DNA from: Psychrilyobacter atlanticus DSM 19335
GTDB lineage: Bacteria; Fusobacteriota; Fusobacteriia; Fusobacteriales; Fusobacteriaceae
Length of the DNA: 64,000 nucleotides
Assembly (NCBI RefSeq): GCF_000426625.1
Contig: NZ_KE384547.1
Span: forward strand, 1,727,159 to 1,791,158
Reading direction: 5' to 3'
The position numbers were made by a program, and so were the translations under genes. This document shows, in pieces, positions 8,975 through 16,769 of this stretch (positions within the stretch are counted from its first letter, which is position 1; every line of letters starts with the position of its first letter). The notes under the pieces are model-generated. The model saw only the letters and a program-made list of their open reading frames with translations. It did not search any database and was not told where the DNA came from.

Positions 8975-10396
8975 CTAATTAACTCTCTCAAGATATTTTT
9001 TCATTATTCTTACTGCCATATCCGGTTTTTCTCCTGCAAGGAGTCCCATAGCAGACAATATATATGTACTGTCAATTAAATAATTTGGTGATCTAGGTAG
9101 TAGGTGTATAGGCTGTTCTTTATTAAATTCCCCTGCTTTTAATATGTTTCTAGGGTTTTCACTATGTACCAATACTCCACCTGTTCCAATTACATATTTG
9201 ACATCTAAAAGGTCTTTTCCATGTTGATAGTACATTACTCCCATTGGAGTAAATACACTTTCTAACCATCCACAGTGTCTTATCATTGCAATTTCAGTTC
9301 CTGCTCCTGCCATCCCTTCATCGAAAAATATTTCTTCAGGTGTTTGTGGAACCATCATAATATTTTCATGTCTGTGATTACAGTGCGCTTTTACATCAAT
9401 CTCTTTATGATCATCATGTAGATATTTTCTTATTTTTTTTGTTCCTGCTGCTTCTAATAGTGATAGTGCAGAGTATCTCATACCGAGATCCCCTTCAACA
9501 GTTCTTTTAGCAAAAGGTTCTTCTAAACCTTTTGGAATTACACCTGCATTACTAGGGTCACCCTCTGCCAATGAATGGATATCTGTAGTAGCACCACCGA
9601 TATCTACAACCATTAAGTTTCCTAACCCTTCTTCATCATCACTACCAAGAGCAAGTACTTCTGCAGCTTTTAATACAGCTGCTGGGGTAGGCATAAGTAT
9701 TCCAGATATAAAGTCTTCGGCATTTTTCATCCCTTTAGCTTCTACTATCCTTGTCATAAATATCTTTCTTATAGCTTCCCTTGTTGGTTTTTCATTTATC
9801 TTATTTAGTTTTGGCATAACATTTTCTGTTACTATATAATCTATATTTGCATCATCAAATATCTCTATAATTTCGTCGTTAGCACTTTTGTTTCCAGCTA
9901 ATAATACAGGTATCTTTATCTTTACTTCTGCTATCAATTTAGCATTATGTACGATACATTTTTTATTTCCGCCATCTGTTCCACCTGCTAACAATAATAT
10001 ATCGGCATCTGAATTTTTTATTTCTTCAATTTCACTATGATTTAATTCATAAGAATAAGTTTTCATAACTCTAGCTCCTGCACCTAGGGCAGCTTTTTTG
10101 GCAGCATCCGCTGTAAGCTCAGGCACAAGACCTATTGCATACATCTTCAATCCACCAGCAGCCGAAGAACAAGCTATTTTTTTTATAAAATTAATATCCT
10201 CAAATATTACATTTTTTTTCTCTATACATAATTTAAGTTTTTGATATGCTTTTTCAAATCCGATCATTATGTCATCTTCAATTGTAGTTATGTCTTTAGC
10301 AGTAGCCAATATCTCTTCAGTCTCTACATCAACGGCTGTTAATTTAGTATAGGTACTTCCAAAGTCAATCAATAAGTAGGCATTCATTTCTACCAC
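8975..10396 (-). CDS. glmL: Glutamate mutase reactivating ATPase (MutL/GlmL)
   Basis: A 473-residue ASKHA/DnaK-fold protein. The N-terminal phosphate-binding loop reads [16 protein letters not shown], and a second one, [19 protein letters not shown], lies near residue 265. Proteins of this family lie between glmS and glmE and are thought to reactivate or chaperone the B12 mutase by exchanging damaged cofactor with ATP hydrolysis. Its end overlaps the glmE ribosome binding site. The role is established for the family rather than shown in the sequence. An in-frame ATG two residues in from MVEMNAYLL is an alternative start. Confidence 0.93.
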   Translation of the reverse strand: MVEMNAYLLIDFGSTYTKLTAVDVETEEILATAKDITTIEDDIMIGFEKAYQKLKLCIEKKNVIFEDINFIKKIACSSAAGGLKMYAIGLVPELTADAAKKAALGAGARVMKTYSYELNHSEIEEIKNSDADILLLAGGTDGGNKKCIVHNAKLIAEVKIKIPVLLAGNKSANDEIIEIFDDANIDYIVTENVMPKLNKINEKPTREAIRKIFMTRIVEAKGMKNAEDFISGILMPTPAAVLKAAEVLALGSDDEEGLGNLMVVDIGGATTDIHSLAEGDPSNAGVIPKGLEEPFAKRTVEGDLGMRYSALSLLEAAGTKKIRKYLHDDHKEIDVKAHCNHRHENIMMVPQTPEEIFFDEGMAGAGTEIAMIRHCGWLESVFTPMGVMYYQHGKDLLDVKYVIGTGGVLVHSENPRNILKAGEFNKEQPIHLLPRSPNYLIDSTYILSAMGLLAGEKPDMAVRIMKKYLERVN

Positions 10397-10433
10397 TCCT
10401 AATTTTTATAGTGCATCATTTTTTATTTCTTTA

Positions 10434-10853
10434 TTACTTAATCATTCCTAAATCTTTTTTCATATCTTCAGCTGTAACTTCAATAGGTGTTCCTGGTTTG
10501 TATACTCTATCGAATCCCATATCTAAGAATCTTTTATTTACATCTTCCCAAACTTGCTTTCCTACTACGATATTTCCACCAACGTATAATTTAACATCTT
10601 GTAATCCTGCTTCATTACACTTTTCTTTAAATCCTTGACAATCTAATTCTCCATGGCCATATAATGAAGAGATGATGATTGCATCTGCGTCAGTTTCTAC
10701 TGCTGCATTTATGAAATCTTCTTGTGGTGAAATAACTCCTACATTGATTACATTGAACCCTTGTTGTGTTAATACATGGTCAATAATCTTATTTCCAACT
10801 GCATGACAGTCCGATCCAATTACTCCGATTACTATAGTCTTTCCATTTTTCAT
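10434..10853 (-). CDS. glmS: Glutamate mutase sigma subunit (B12-binding)
   Basis: The 139-residue cobalamin-binding subunit of glutamate mutase. The base-off/His-on motif DxHxxG is seen as D15-C-H17-A-V-G20, with His17 the expected lower cobalt ligand, followed by the later glycine-rich part of the Rossmann-like domain. The start is preceded by GGAGGTC. It is the first gene of the glutamate-fermentation cluster; no cobalamin riboswitch could be recognised in the 350-base region upstream. The symbol glmS here is the mutase gene, not glucosamine-6-phosphate synthase. Confidence 0.96.
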   Translation of the reverse strand: MKNGKTIVIGVIGSDCHAVGNKIIDHVLTQQGFNVINVGVISPQEDFINAAVETDADAIIISSLYGHGELDCQGFKEKCNEAGLQDVKLYVGGNIVVGKQVWEDVNKRFLDMGFDRVYKPGTPIEVTAEDMKKDLGMIK

Positions 10854-10950
10854 TTTTGACCTCCAAAAATTGTTTTTAGTTTTTTTAATTACTTCTTTAT
10901 GAAACTATTCTAATCAATTTCAAAAAAAAATACAATATGTGAAAACATTC

Positions 10951-11003
10951 AAAAAAAAAATACCAATATATACTAATTATTCACTTAGTATATAGTTGGT
11001 ATT
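10951..11003 (-). terminator. Hairpin with long U-run upstream of glmS
   Basis: Minus strand: AAATACCAA..TATACTAA pairs with TTAGTATATA.TTGGTATTT, an ~18-bp stem with one bulge, followed by ten T. It lies ~200 bases after the chorismate-synthase-like gene and ~100 before glmS. It can terminate the former or attenuate a leader of the latter. The rest of the 10854..11201 gap is AT-rich with no gene. Confidence 0.75.
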
Positions 11004-11201
11004 TGATTAAAATTAATTTTTCTAATACATTTCTAATGCAACGTTTGTTTGTCCACATATATTTCATTTTGTTTGCTAAAATAACACATTGCGACATTTT
11101 AGTTGTTTTAATTTTCTCCTCTATTTAATGATAAACATTTATTATATATATAATTGTTTTTCATTTTCCTTATGTGTTGACCCGTTTCTGAATTTTTCAA
11201 A

Positions 11202-11882
11202 CTATAACAGAACTATTGCTAAAACAGAATCTATTATTACATCTCTTACACCTGCTAAACATGGTATTTTATTCATATTTTTCATATGAGGTCCAAAGGT
11301 TACCTGTATTTTATTCTTCCCCAGCTCATAATCCTTTGCACTTGACCGCCTGTCCTTTATACCATTTCCAAACTCAATAGCACTAACCTCCTCCATAAGG
11401 CTGTGGATAATCCACGAAAACTCACCTTTAATAGGATTTAGGTCTAAATTATAAGGCAGAACACACTCTACTACTCCTCCTATGGAGTCATTTGTCCCTA
11501 ACATTTTTTGAATAGCAATAGTTATATAATCTTTATTCTGTTCGGCAGTACTTATCCCACCTATCTCTGCAGCTAATGCTTGTAATTCATACGGTATATG
11601 TTTCTTAGCTATGGTCCCGGCTAAAACCACAGCTGAAAGTTTGTCTCCATATAGATATTCAAAAATAATATTCTCTCCTGTAGTGACCTCATCCTTTATT
11701 CCTTGTAACACATCGATCTCTTCTCTGGGGTCAACAGTAACCCCCTCCATCTTTCTCCTGTGAAGATCCATTCCAAAATCTGTAGGAGTAATAGAGATTC
11801 CGCTCTTTACCCCTCCTACTGTCAATTTCACTCCGTTTTCTATATTTACTATCTCTACAGTCATATTTTTACCAAATTTCAT
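11202..11882 (-). CDS. Compact chorismate-synthase-like protein lacking the catalytic loops
   Basis: A 226-residue protein with a good start (GGAGG, then ATG at 11882). Compared from memory with ~360-residue chorismate synthases, blocks match in order: LTVGGVKSGISITPTDFGMD-LHRRK (family DGVPPGI..DL.RR), IDVLQGI..VTTGENI (ILSGVFEG.TTG), VVLAGTIAKKHI (RVAAGAIAKK), DSIGGVVECVLP, VSAIEFGNGI (GVEIGDGF), and the final IPCLAGVRDVIIDSVLAIVLL ([20 protein letters not shown]). Missing are the N-terminal GESHG, the RPGHAD and GRSSARET region, the HAGG region and the Asp of DPC, i.e. the FMN/substrate loops and the catalytic His and Asp residues. It is probably not a chorismate synthase; its function is unknown. 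It stands alone upstream of the glm cluster. Confidence 0.7.
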   Translation of the reverse strand: MKFGKNMTVEIVNIENGVKLTVGGVKSGISITPTDFGMDLHRRKMEGVTVDPREEIDVLQGIKDEVTTGENIIFEYLYGDKLSAVVLAGTIAKKHIPYELQALAAEIGGISTAEQNKDYITIAIQKMLGTNDSIGGVVECVLPYNLDLNPIKGEFSWIIHSLMEEVSAIEFGNGIKDRRSSAKDYELGKNKIQVTFGPHMKNMNKIPCLAGVRDVIIDSVLAIVLL

Positions 11883-11966
11883 CTTATTCCTCCATTTTAT
11901 TCTTTCAAATTTATAAATGCATAATTACCACTATTTTATTTCATCTTACCATTAAAAAAGCTTCTT

Positions 11967-11994
11967 GTTACTTTTTTCTTGAAATAAAAGTAAC
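11967..11994. repeat. Intergenic palindrome
   Basis: GTTACTTTT (11967-11975) pairs perfectly with AAAAGTAAC (11986-11994). A similar hairpin lies at 13073..13105. No gene is visible in 11883..12214, which is otherwise plain AT-rich sequence. Confidence 0.5.
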
Positions 11995-12214
11995 CAAAAA
12001 TTCAAGACTGTATAAAAATTATTATTTCATATTCTATAAAACTATAAAAAATCGAATCGAAGTTAAATTTTGTTAGTAAGTCGTCGATTATTTTTAGAAA
12101 TTTTATTTTCATATTCCATTTACATAATTTTTATAATGTCTATAATTAAGACTAAACTTTATATCATCAATCTTTTATAAAAAGATAAATAATACTGATT
12201 TTTAAGAGTCTTCT

Positions 12215-12724
12215 TTAAAATATTTTAAAAATTTCCTTTTTTAATTTACCATACACTAAATCACTGTCACAACCTGTTTTATACCTAATTTTCCGATAAC
12301 GAACTTCTAGTTTATAAAGATTTTTATTATTTACTGGATTTCTTAAAAATGCATGAATATCAAAATTTTCCCATATTTTTCTTTTTATTTCCCTAAAATA
12401 TAAAGATCTACTATTTCCTTTTTTATAATTTTTCACTTCTAATTTAACAATTTTAGCATCTATGTAGAGTGGTGTTAATATTTCTATAACGTCACTTATT
12501 CCTTCACATAAACATTCAATTTTGATATTCTTTGTCTCTCCATTTTTAATATCAATATATATTTGATTGTGATCATCGAACTTATCTTTATATAAAACCA
12601 TATTCCCATTAAAATCTTCAATGTAAAATGAGGGATCGAAAAAATAAGGAAATCCAATATTTAATGTCCCGTTAGATTTTGCTACAACACCTAAATACAT
12701 TCTAACTAATATCTGATTTTCCAT
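12215..12724 (-). CDS. Hypothetical protein
   Basis: A 169-residue protein of unknown function. A GGAGG site lies just before the ATG at 12724, so translation is likely. The sequence is AT-rich and coded with many Lys, Ile and Asn. No signal peptide, membrane span or known motif is visible. The first half looks beta-rich (alternating hydrophobic strands around FYIEDFNGNMVLYKDKF), the C-terminal 50 residues are basic with pairs such as RYRKIRYKTG. It stands alone between two AT-rich gaps with palindromes, a setting often seen for recently acquired or poorly conserved genes. Confidence 0.6.
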   Translation of the reverse strand: MENQILVRMYLGVVAKSNGTLNIGFPYFFDPSFYIEDFNGNMVLYKDKFDDHNQIYIDIKNGETKNIKIECLCEGISDVIEILTPLYIDAKIVKLEVKNYKKGNSRSLYFREIKRKIWENFDIHAFLRNPVNNKNLYKLEVRYRKIRYKTGCDSDLVYGKLKKEIFKIF

Positions 12725-13190
12725 ATTCTTCCTCCATTTTCTTATTATTTCACAATATATTCTTGATTATATATTGATACCTTAATTAATCCAAGTTATT
12801 ATTTTAATTAAGATATTTAACTCTTCATCACAAAATAACCGCAAAGGGCATAGAACTTTGAAAATTTATCAGAGAAAGAGAACACTAAGAAATCATTTTT
12901 GAGCTTTTAAAAAACTTTTTTTAGATGTTATCTGGCTTCTCAGTAAATATTTTACTCAGTCGTCAAACAGAATAAGTTCCGCAGTGTAACGAGGACTGTA
13001 GCTATAAAAAGACGGACATGACCTTTGACTTACTTAAAATAACATCATTAAAAAATAGTGAGCTTTTCTTTGGTTCGTTTCTTTTGCTCACCAAAAGAAA
13101 TGAACCCAGTTAAGGATGGAATCCTTAGACCTTTTTTGCAAACCATAATTTAGGTTAAATAAGGAAATGTTTTTTAACCTTATTTTTTAA
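12725..13190. repeat. Gene-free region with palindromic element
   Basis: No gene is visible here. It contains a 14-bp hairpin GTTCGTTTCTTTTG / CAAAAGAAATGAAC (13073-13086 with 13092-13105, one G-T pair) around a CTCAC loop. Between ~12955 and 13020 lies a patch less AT-rich than its surroundings (AAGTTCCGCAGTGTAACGAG), which looks like a decayed or repetitive extragenic sequence. No terminator-type U-run follows the hairpin. Confidence 0.4.
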
Positions 13191-14018
13191 CTAGCCATAC
13201 ATTTCTACCATCTTTTTAGCTTCAGCAGAAAACCACTCCCTCAAGCTTAGAGGAAATAATATCTCTACATCACTCATAAAATAGGCAAAGTATCTCTTTA
13301 TCTTCTCCTCTGATCCTTCTACTACCCACCTGTCATCTAACTTTTCTATTAATTTAGGTCTGTTGGTTTTTATCCTATCGTATTTTTCCTGGCCTTTATC
13401 ACTTAATCTTATCACAACCGGCATACCATAGGATAAAAATGGGTCAAAATCTCCCCTGACCTTCCCCAAATACTCTCTGTCTCCTGGGTACCTCTTCTCA
13501 TCCAATATATATACATATTTAATGTTACATAATCTATAGTTCCTGTATATTTCATCTTCCTCTGAATAACAAAATAAATAATTACTCACTTCCATACTAG
13601 AATATAAAATATTATATGGACTTACAATTTTTTCGGCTGTCTCAAATTTGATCTTTATCTTTTTTTTGTCTTTTATCCCTCTTTCAATCTTCCCTATTAA
13701 TTTTTCAAATATAAATCTTTCCCTTATAACTTTCGACTGGGATATATACCCGTATATTAAAGTCCTTATAAGGGAAGCTTCTGTTTCAAATTCACTTCTA
13801 TTATATACCTCTGTATAAAAGTCTTCATTTTCCTTATTTAAATTAAACTGAACAATTTCCTTTTCTCCCTCAAATACAGGTATATTTTTCCCCTTTAACA
13901 GGCTATAATTTTTAACTAAATAATTTAACAGGTAATTTTTACTTACACCAAATTCTACAGCATCATATTTTAGTATATCCCCCATATACTTTGGGATAGT
14001 AACTCTTATTTTTTTCAT
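13191..14018 (-). CDS. WYL-domain transcriptional regulator
   Basis: About 275 residues from the ATG at 14018, which follows a G-rich ribosome binding site; an ATG at 14045 is possible but has a poor site. The N-terminus (KKIRVTIPKYMGDILKYDAVEFGVSKNYLL..) resembles a ribbon-helix-helix-like DNA-binding segment. The centre (PYNILYSSMEVSNYLFCYSEEDEIYRNYRL) fits a WYL sensor domain, and the end reads like the C-terminal WCX extension. Such proteins are ligand- or nucleic-acid-responsive regulators. It is divergent from cysK and may control it; this is inference. Confidence 0.68.
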   Translation of the reverse strand: MKKIRVTIPKYMGDILKYDAVEFGVSKNYLLNYLVKNYSLLKGKNIPVFEGEKEIVQFNLNKENEDFYTEVYNRSEFETEASLIRTLIYGYISQSKVIRERFIFEKLIGKIERGIKDKKKIKIKFETAEKIVSPYNILYSSMEVSNYLFCYSEEDEIYRNYRLCNIKYVYILDEKRYPGDREYLGKVRGDFDPFLSYGMPVVIRLSDKGQEKYDRIKTNRPKLIEKLDDRWVVEGSEEKIKRYFAYFMSDVEILFPLSLREWFSAEAKKMVEMYG

Positions 14019-14112
14019 TTTCCCCCCCACTCTTTTAAAATTCATCTTATTAGAACAGTTTATAATACATATTACTCCTATTTATTAAGTTTTTCAATAT
14101 ATTTATGGAACA

Positions 14113-14128
14113 AAAAATAATTATTTTT
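14113..14128. promoter_or_regulatory. Palindrome between WYL regulator and cysK
   Basis: The 16-bp perfect palindrome AAAAATAATTATTTTT lies in the shared upstream region, flanked by an outer inverted pair GGAACA / TGTTCT. It is a candidate operator, but AT-rich palindromes also occur by chance here. Confidence 0.35.
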
Positions 14129-14202
14129 GTTGCTTTAATGTTCTATATATAGATGTTATACTAATAAGAGAAGTATCAAATAACTAATAGAGGTGATAAG
14201 AA

Positions 14203-15126
14203 ATGAAAATATTAAATAACATCTTAGAAACTGTTGGAAGAACTCCAATTTTAAAAATAAATAACATCAACGATACCCATGCAGATATCTATATCAAATT
14301 GGAATCTTTTAACCCTGCTGGTTCTGTAAAGGACAGAGTAGCTTTAAATATGATAGAGGTAGCCGAAAAAAATGGGCAATTAAAAAAAGGTGATACTATT
14401 ATCGAATCAACTAGTGGGAATACAGGAATCGGCCTGGCTATGGTCTGTGCTGTGAAGGGATATAAGTTGATCATTGTAATGCCTGACTGTGTAAGTGTAG
14501 AGAGAAGACAGCTTTTAAAAGCCTATGGAGCTGAATTAGTTTTAACTGACGGGTCTCAAGGAATGAAAGGCTGTTTATGCAAACTCGATGATCTTATGAA
14601 ACAGCATCCAAATAGTTTTGCTCCCGATCAATTTTCAAACCCAGCTAATCCTATGGCACACTACAGTTCTACAGGAACTGAGATTTGGGAAACTTTTAAA
14701 GATGAATTGGATATTTTTGTCTGCGGAACAGGAACTGGCGGAAGTTTTTCAGGGGTCTCAAAATATTTAAAAGAAAAGAATAAAGACATTTACACTGTTG
14801 CTGTGGAACCTATGAGAGCTCCATTCATCTCTACAGGAGTTACTGGTCCCCATGACATTCAGGGAATGGGTATGAGTGCCGGATTTATCCCTTCTACATT
14901 TGATTCATCTGTTATGGACGAGATAGCTACCATCTCTTATGAAGAGGCTCAGGAGATCACTAACAGGTTAGCCAAGGAAGAGGGAGTCTTAGGAGGAGTT
15001 TCTTCTGGAGCAAATTTAGCTACGGCATTAAACCTAGCTAAACGTCCTGAAAATAAAGGTAAAAAAATCTTAACTCTTATTATGGATACAGGAGAGAGAT
15101 ATCTTTCTAGCGGTATATTTTATTAA
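14203..15126 (+). CDS. cysK: Cysteine synthase (O-acetylserine sulfhydrylase)
   Basis: A 307-residue fold-type II PLP enzyme that makes L-cysteine from O-acetylserine and sulfide. The PLP lysine is Lys43 in NPAGSVKDRVALNM. The substrate loop STSGNTGIGLAM and the phosphate-binding GTGTGG segment are present. GAGGTGATAA precedes the ATG. It is transcribed alone on the plus strand, divergent from a WYL regulator. No T-box or other long leader fits in the ~150-base upstream gap. Confidence 0.96.
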   Translation: MKILNNILETVGRTPILKINNINDTHADIYIKLESFNPAGSVKDRVALNMIEVAEKNGQLKKGDTIIESTSGNTGIGLAMVCAVKGYKLIIVMPDCVSVERRQLLKAYGAELVLTDGSQGMKGCLCKLDDLMKQHPNSFAPDQFSNPANPMAHYSSTGTEIWETFKDELDIFVCGTGTGGSFSGVSKYLKEKNKDIYTVAVEPMRAPFISTGVTGPHDIQGMGMSAGFIPSTFDSSVMDEIATISYEEAQEITNRLAKEEGVLGGVSSGANLATALNLAKRPENKGKKILTLIMDTGERYLSSGIFY

Positions 15127-15128
15127 TT

Positions 15129-15167
15129 AAAAAAAGGTGTTTTCCCAGCGGGAAAACACCTTTTTTT
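15129..15167. terminator. Bidirectional terminator between cysK and the peptide transporter
   Basis: A 16-bp stem AAAAAGGTGTTTTCCC / GGGAAAACACCTTTTT with loop AGC. A and T runs flank both sides, so it can end both convergent genes. Confidence 0.95.
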
Positions 15168-16569
15168 ATGCTTTTTTCAACACAGCTTCTCTTTCTCCTT
15201 CTCCCATCAATCGAAGAAGAGGTTTTCTTAAACTAAATAATGAAACTGACATTATAAGTAATAGAATTCCTATTCCACTAAATATTGTAGAGAATCCAAA
15301 ATTTTGAGTAAACCCTGCTATTATACCAGAAAATATACTGGCAAAGAAGTTTGTTAAAAACCATAGTCCCATAAACAAAGTAGCATATTTAGCCGGAGCC
15401 AGCCTATTTACCATGGCATTTCCTACTGGAGATAAACAAAGCTCTCCTACAGTATTGAAAAAATAAGTTCCTGTTATAAATATCAATCCAGCTTTGACAC
15501 TAGGATCCGAAGTTCCATTAGTTGATAATACAGAAAGTACCATAATTCCAAAACCTAAAGACATAAGAAGCATCCCAAGAGACATCTTTACAGGAATAGA
15601 CAGGTCGCCTCTTTTTGTTTTGGATAATTTAATCCAAATAATCCCCAATACAGGAGCTATTGTCACACACAAAATTGAATTAAGTGATGTAAACCAAGGA
15701 ACAGGTATATCGAACCCTCCAACACCTCTGTCTACAAAATCCCTTGCGTAAAGAGCAAAAGAGGTATAAGATTGATTAAATGCAGTCCAGAATACAGTTA
15801 CAAAAACACATATTATTAATAGAGCACACACTTTATCTTTTTCACTTTTTGTTAAAGGTTCCTTAATAACCTTTCCATCTTTACCTTTGTGGCTGCGAGC
15901 TATAGGATCTCTTCCAACTTCTTTTAGATATCCTGGAGCCAGCATCTTAAATACAAAAGCACCCAACAATATTCCTCCACCACAAAATGCAAAAGCTACT
16001 TTATATCCATAAAATATGATAGACCCATCTCTTCCAACTACAGAAAATAAGTTATCTGCAACTAAACCTATTATTAAAGGGGCTAAAAATGCTCCTAAAT
16101 TTACTGCCGTATATTGTAAACTATAAGCTGCATCTTTCCTGGCAGTATCCCCCTTGGGATATAAGTTCCCTATAATATTGGTTCCACTGGCTTTAAAAAA
16201 ACCATTTCCTATTATTATAGTTATCAAGGCTACGTATAGTCCTGTCTGACTCTGACTTCCAAATAATATAAAATCTCCTATTCCTATGAGCACACACCCT
16301 ATAAATATACATTTTTGCTGCCCCAAGTAATTATCTGCCAGCCACCCTCCAATTATTGGTGTTAAGTAGATAAATCCAGTAAAAAAACCAAAAAGAGAAG
16401 TCGCAGTTTTTACGTCCATCCCCAATCCGCCCTGAGTTAAGTTCGCTGTAAAAAATAAGACCAATATAGCTGTCATTCCATAATAACTAAATCTTTCCCA
16501 TAAAATAGTGAAACACATCAACCAAAATCCCTTTGGATGCCCTTCTTTTTTCCCTGTAACTGTTGTCAT
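15166..16569 (-). CDS. POT-family proton-dependent oligopeptide transporter
   Basis: A 467-residue major-facilitator protein of the POT/PTR family, about 13-14 membrane spans. The family hallmark after helix 1 is visible: LWERFSYYGMTAILVLFF (the ExxERFxYYG signature), followed by a FGFFTGFIYLTPIIGGWLAD stretch. It should import di- and tripeptides with H+, fitting an amino-acid-fermenting organism. It is monocistronic, with its terminator shared with cysK. Confidence 0.93.
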   Translation of the reverse strand: MTTVTGKKEGHPKGFWLMCFTILWERFSYYGMTAILVLFFTANLTQGGLGMDVKTATSLFGFFTGFIYLTPIIGGWLADNYLGQQKCIFIGCVLIGIGDFILFGSQSQTGLYVALITIIIGNGFFKASGTNIIGNLYPKGDTARKDAAYSLQYTAVNLGAFLAPLIIGLVADNLFSVVGRDGSIIFYGYKVAFAFCGGGILLGAFVFKMLAPGYLKEVGRDPIARSHKGKDGKVIKEPLTKSEKDKVCALLIICVFVTVFWTAFNQSYTSFALYARDFVDRGVGGFDIPVPWFTSLNSILCVTIAPVLGIIWIKLSKTKRGDLSIPVKMSLGMLLMSLGFGIMVLSVLSTNGTSDPSVKAGLIFITGTYFFNTVGELCLSPVGNAMVNRLAPAKYATLFMGLWFLTNFFASIFSGIIAGFTQNFGFSTIFSGIGILLLIMSVSLFSLRKPLLRLMGEGEREAVLKKA

Positions 16570-16725
16570 AAAATCCCTCCTTATCTGTATCTTACAAATT
16601 AAGTATACTTCCCTATTTTATTGGAGTCAATAGTTCTCAAAAAAATATTCTAAGTTTTTTTTAATTTCATTCTAAGTTTTTTCTAATGACAGTTTTGTAG
16701 TAGTTTATTGGTATTTTTTCATTTT

Positions 16726-16765
16726 AAAAGCCTGAGTTTTGTGACATACAAAACTCAGGCTTTTA
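16726..16765 (-). terminator. Terminator of the tail-specific protease gene
   Basis: A 17-bp stem AAAAGCCTGAGTTTTGT / ACAAAACTCAGGCTTTT with loop of five bases. It directly follows the protease stop codon on the minus strand. Confidence 0.9.
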
Positions 16766-16769
16766 ATTT

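Noticed and set aside
10854-11201. Cobalamin riboswitch upstream of the B12-dependent mutase genes
   Set aside because: No B12-box-like sequence was found on either strand; only an AT-rich hairpin with U-run is present.
14046-14202. T-box or SAM riboswitch before cysK
   Set aside because: The gap is too short for a T-box and no specifier or SAM-I core is visible.
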